Shown: piece by piece, positions 61,277 through 64,000 of the stretch
Numbering within the stretch: position 1 is the first letter of the stretch
Layout of the letters: every line of letters starts with the position of its first letter
NCBI RefSeq assembly: GCF_008831285.2
Contig: NC_045139.1
Coordinates: 15,172,354 to 15,236,353 of the forward strand
From: Nymphaea colorata
Lineage: Eukaryota > Streptophyta > Magnoliopsida > Nymphaeales > Nymphaeaceae
Direction: 5' to 3'
Length of the DNA: 64,000 nucleotides
Made by a program: the position numbers and the translations under genes
The notes under the pieces: model-generated
Seen by the model: only the letters and a program-made list of their open reading frames with translations
The model's database searches: none
What the model was told of the DNA's origin: nothing

Positions 61277-64000
61277 ATGGAAGGGGAGAGCTCTGTGAGA
61301 AAGCGGGTTCTCTGGGCTGCCGTGGTGATCGTGCTTCTTGTTTGTTTCCTATGTGCAGTTCTTCTTCCGAGATTCCATGGATTATTGGGTAACTGTTGCT
61401 TTCGTTGGTTTCTCATTGATCGATTTTGCTGGTGATGCACTTTTGGTCATCTTCATTTGCTCAATAGAACCGGATTTGCTTTCCTTTCTGTTTGTGTGTG
61501 CGTGTGTGTGTGTTTTTCCTTCTTTTAATTGTTATTAGGATAAAGGTTATCGAGTTAATAGCAATTTAGCTTGTCTTTTTTATGATGTAACCTTATTTCT
61601 GAGTTTAGATTTACTTGATCCCGCTCAAGGGGTGATCAAGGCATCGATTCTTCACGTGTTGGGCACTTGTGTTTGCAGTATCATTGCATGGGTGGGTCGC
61701 ATGCAGCAGCTTCAAAGATCCCATCCTCTGAGAAAAGAAAAAAATTCTAGTTGATGCGTGCATGCGAACAACATGACATGGTGGATTTTAAAGTCATGAG
61801 AAACCATTTGGCTTATTGAGGAGCTTGATGTAACAGATGTTAGGATATCTAGCAGTCTGAGGTCCAGGGTGATCGAAGTATGTCTGGAATTAGTGTTATA
61901 AACCATGGATAACAGTATAGGTGGTAAAATTTCTTTATGCTGATATGTTGATCCGAAGTTCTCAATCAGAATAAATGGCAAGAGTTACATGATTAGAGGA
62001 TTTGGAATGTCTATAATGCAAAAGCTTGCAAAGAGACTAGAATTATGCCTCTTTCTTGTTCTGGAGGGTCTGAGCCATGCCTTGTTCTAACATCCTCCAG
62101 TTTCTTGTTCTGGTTGCTCTGGAGAGTTCTCCTTGTTAATATCTCAACTTTTCTCTTAGACTTTTGGGATGATTGTGTGCCTAATTTTCTCAACCTAACC
62201 AGAACGTGATGCTTATGTTATTAATCTTTTGATTCATTTCGGAGTCATTACTAGCTTGGTAAAGAAGAAACTCTCCATGTTTACAGCCAAAATTCAGCCC
62301 ATTGACAAAAGCTATGTCACCTGGGTGCGGGTGTGGGTCACCTTGAATCGATATACCAATGAAATGGCCAAAATATTTTCCAGAACAGCCAAAACTCATT
62401 TGACGCTGTGTCGGGTTACACCCGCACCCGCACCGATGCGGATGCTGGTCACCACCATGGTTGGCGCACCCATGTGGCTTAGGATAAAAGCTTAATCCGT
62501 CAAAGCCACCACCTACAATGAGAAGAACTAGCGGAGCCAATGCCTTCTTTTCTAGATTCAAACAAATTTCAAGCATATAGCTCTTAGGAAACAAAAATAT
62601 TTATTGTAATCTAGGAGATCAGTAATGCATTTTTACAGTAGTACCTTCTAAACAACAATAATGATGAAACGTTTGTTGCACATCAGCATTTAAAATTCTG
62701 CTCAGCTTAATGCCATTCAAAATGAGAGATGGTGACCTATCTTTGAAAGTATTGCAGATTTAATGCCTTTTTTGCAGCTTTGACTTTTTGATGCACAATG
62801 AATAGTTTCTAGCATTGACAGCAAATTTCTTTTTCTTATCAATGGGAATATGCATGTATTCTGTTGTAGAATTTGGAAATAATAGTGCAAGTAAACAACT
62901 CAATGAAGTAAGAAGCTTTTTGGTCATACTGACGCAAGGAATTTCTCAATATGTCGAAGTTAGGAACTAGTCATAGACTCATAATACATTTATTTGCCAC
63001 GTAATACAGTTGTGATAGTCAGTAGTCCGTTGAGTTTCTATTTTGCTTGTGGTTTCTTGAACAGCATCCCCCAGGAAAATCTTTATTCCTCCTTCCAATA
63101 AAGCATGATGTGGGGACATTAGGTTCACCTTCTCCTGACATAATCTTGTCCCTGATATGCCTTTTAGGCTTTTGCAAAATGGGTAGCAATTACCAAAAGT
63201 TTTTTACCTGTTTATATATTTTTATTGCTGATGAGACTAGTATAAATTTCAGCAGGCACTGGCACACTGTCCTGGCAAACTTATCCATCTCTGCCACCAT
63301 ATATTGATGAAAGAGGTTTTGGTGAAGGATCTCTTGTGAAATCACCAATTCTGCAAATGCCAGCCCTCACCATTGCACTCACAGGTTTTATTCCACCTAC
63401 TGACCTAACTTTTTTGCATTTTAAAGATTCTCTTCTATGAATCGCTGACTCTGCTACAGTTTCAGCTAAACAGCCGACACCAAGAATTATGCAACAGCTA
63501 GTTCCTTCTCTGCCCCCAGATGCCTTATTCCATTATAATGCTTATCATCCATTCCTTCCACAAATAAGTCCATCTGCGCCACCTCATCCAAATCCAGCAG
63601 TAGTAGATGGGAGAAGACCTCCAATGTCTGAAGCACCAATTCAGTCAACCACACATGAAGGTGACAATTGGATAAGCTTTCTATAGTCTATATTCCTCCT
63701 TTTATATATCTTTCACATGCTTATATAATTTTTATCATTTTATGATTGTGATCCAGGCATCGCATCTCCTCCTGCAGTTGTTTCACATAGCAATTTGGCA
63801 CCACAGGTCGCCATGGATCAAATGGTCCCAACCCCACCACCGGATGTAAGAAGCGAGAGATCACATTTGGCAACAGCTTCCCCTCCTAACAAAGCATTAC
63901 CACCAGTTGAGGATGCTGAAAATGGTTATTTGTCTGACCTCTGGCTGTAAAATGCTTTCATCAAATGAATTTTTTGTACTTAATATGCACCTTTACAGGA
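61277..64000 (+). CDS. Proline-rich membrane-anchored or secreted protein, N-terminal part (possible receptor-like kinase ectodomain), cut by window edge
   Basis: Exons 61277-61388, 63256-63384, 63460-63660, 63757-63924 and from 63999, all of phase 1, joining in frame. Exon 1 encodes MEGESSVRKRVLWAAVVIVL and then LVCFLCAVLLPRFHGLL: two Arg/Lys residues followed by ~20 hydrophobic residues, a signal peptide or signal anchor. Later exons give Pro-rich extracellular-like sequence (TYPSLPPYIDE, VPSLPPDALF, SPSAPPHPNPAVV, IASPPAVV, MVPTPPPD, ASPPNKALPPVE). An in-frame TGA at 61229 upstream supports the ATG at 61277. The layout, a signal sequence plus a Pro-rich stretch in several phase-1 exons, resembles what I recall of ALE2-type receptor-like kinases, but no kinase or ALE2 signature is inside the window, so identity is open. 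Intron 1 is 1.87 kb. Confidence 0.6.

Overview
This is plant nuclear DNA, almost certainly from a flowering plant. The evidence is multi-exon genes with GT-AG introns of about 60-1150 bp, AT-rich introns, many (CT)n, (GA)n and (AT)n tracts, and plant-specific families (LOB-domain and INDETERMINATE-domain transcription factors, a chloroplast-targeted ribosomal protein, a plant-type P4-ATPase). I cannot fix the species from sequence alone.

Layout. 1-4335 (+): the last ten exons of a P4-type ATPase (phospholipid flippase), cut by the left edge. 7646-12971 (+): a twelve-exon metallo-beta-lactamase-fold hydrolase. 14139-14590: a decayed Ty1/copia RNase H remnant. 20914-22866 (-): a three-exon INDETERMINATE-domain C2H2 zinc-finger factor. 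23-32 kb: a gene desert with three diverged direct copies of one ~290-bp repeat, a small foldback element and many simple repeats. 32976-34872 (-): plastid ribosomal protein bS20. 36491-42204 (-): an eleven-exon DRG2-type GTPase whose reconstructed CDS closes in frame at 399 aa. 44794-45798: a ~1-kb foldback element with nested inverted repeats. 46559-48898 (+): a single-exon 779-aa hAT-family transposase ORF. 50613-50906 (+): a broken, intron-retaining copy of a spliceosomal SmD2 gene. 55267-56169 (-): a LOB-domain factor of the LBD22/LBD27 kind. 61277-64000 (+): the 5' end of an unidentified gene encoding a membrane-anchored or secreted proline-rich protein, cut by the right edge.

The genes do not form a pathway. 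They are unrelated, as is usual in plant chromosomes. Exon boundaries were placed by hand from splice consensus, reading-frame continuity and family conservation. For the hydrolase, bS20, DRG2 and IDD genes the reconstructed CDS has an exact multiple of three bases and no internal stop.

The most unusual item is the hAT ORF. It has no stop or frameshift over 2.3 kb, yet two of the three expected catalytic acidic positions and the TRWGSH signature are altered. That fits either a domesticated, catalytically dead transposase or a recently dead element. Also notable are the nested foldback just upstream of it, the SmD2 duplicate, and the three-copy repeat family. I found no CRISPR array, tRNA or rRNA gene, and no clear evidence of a wholly new multi-gene system.
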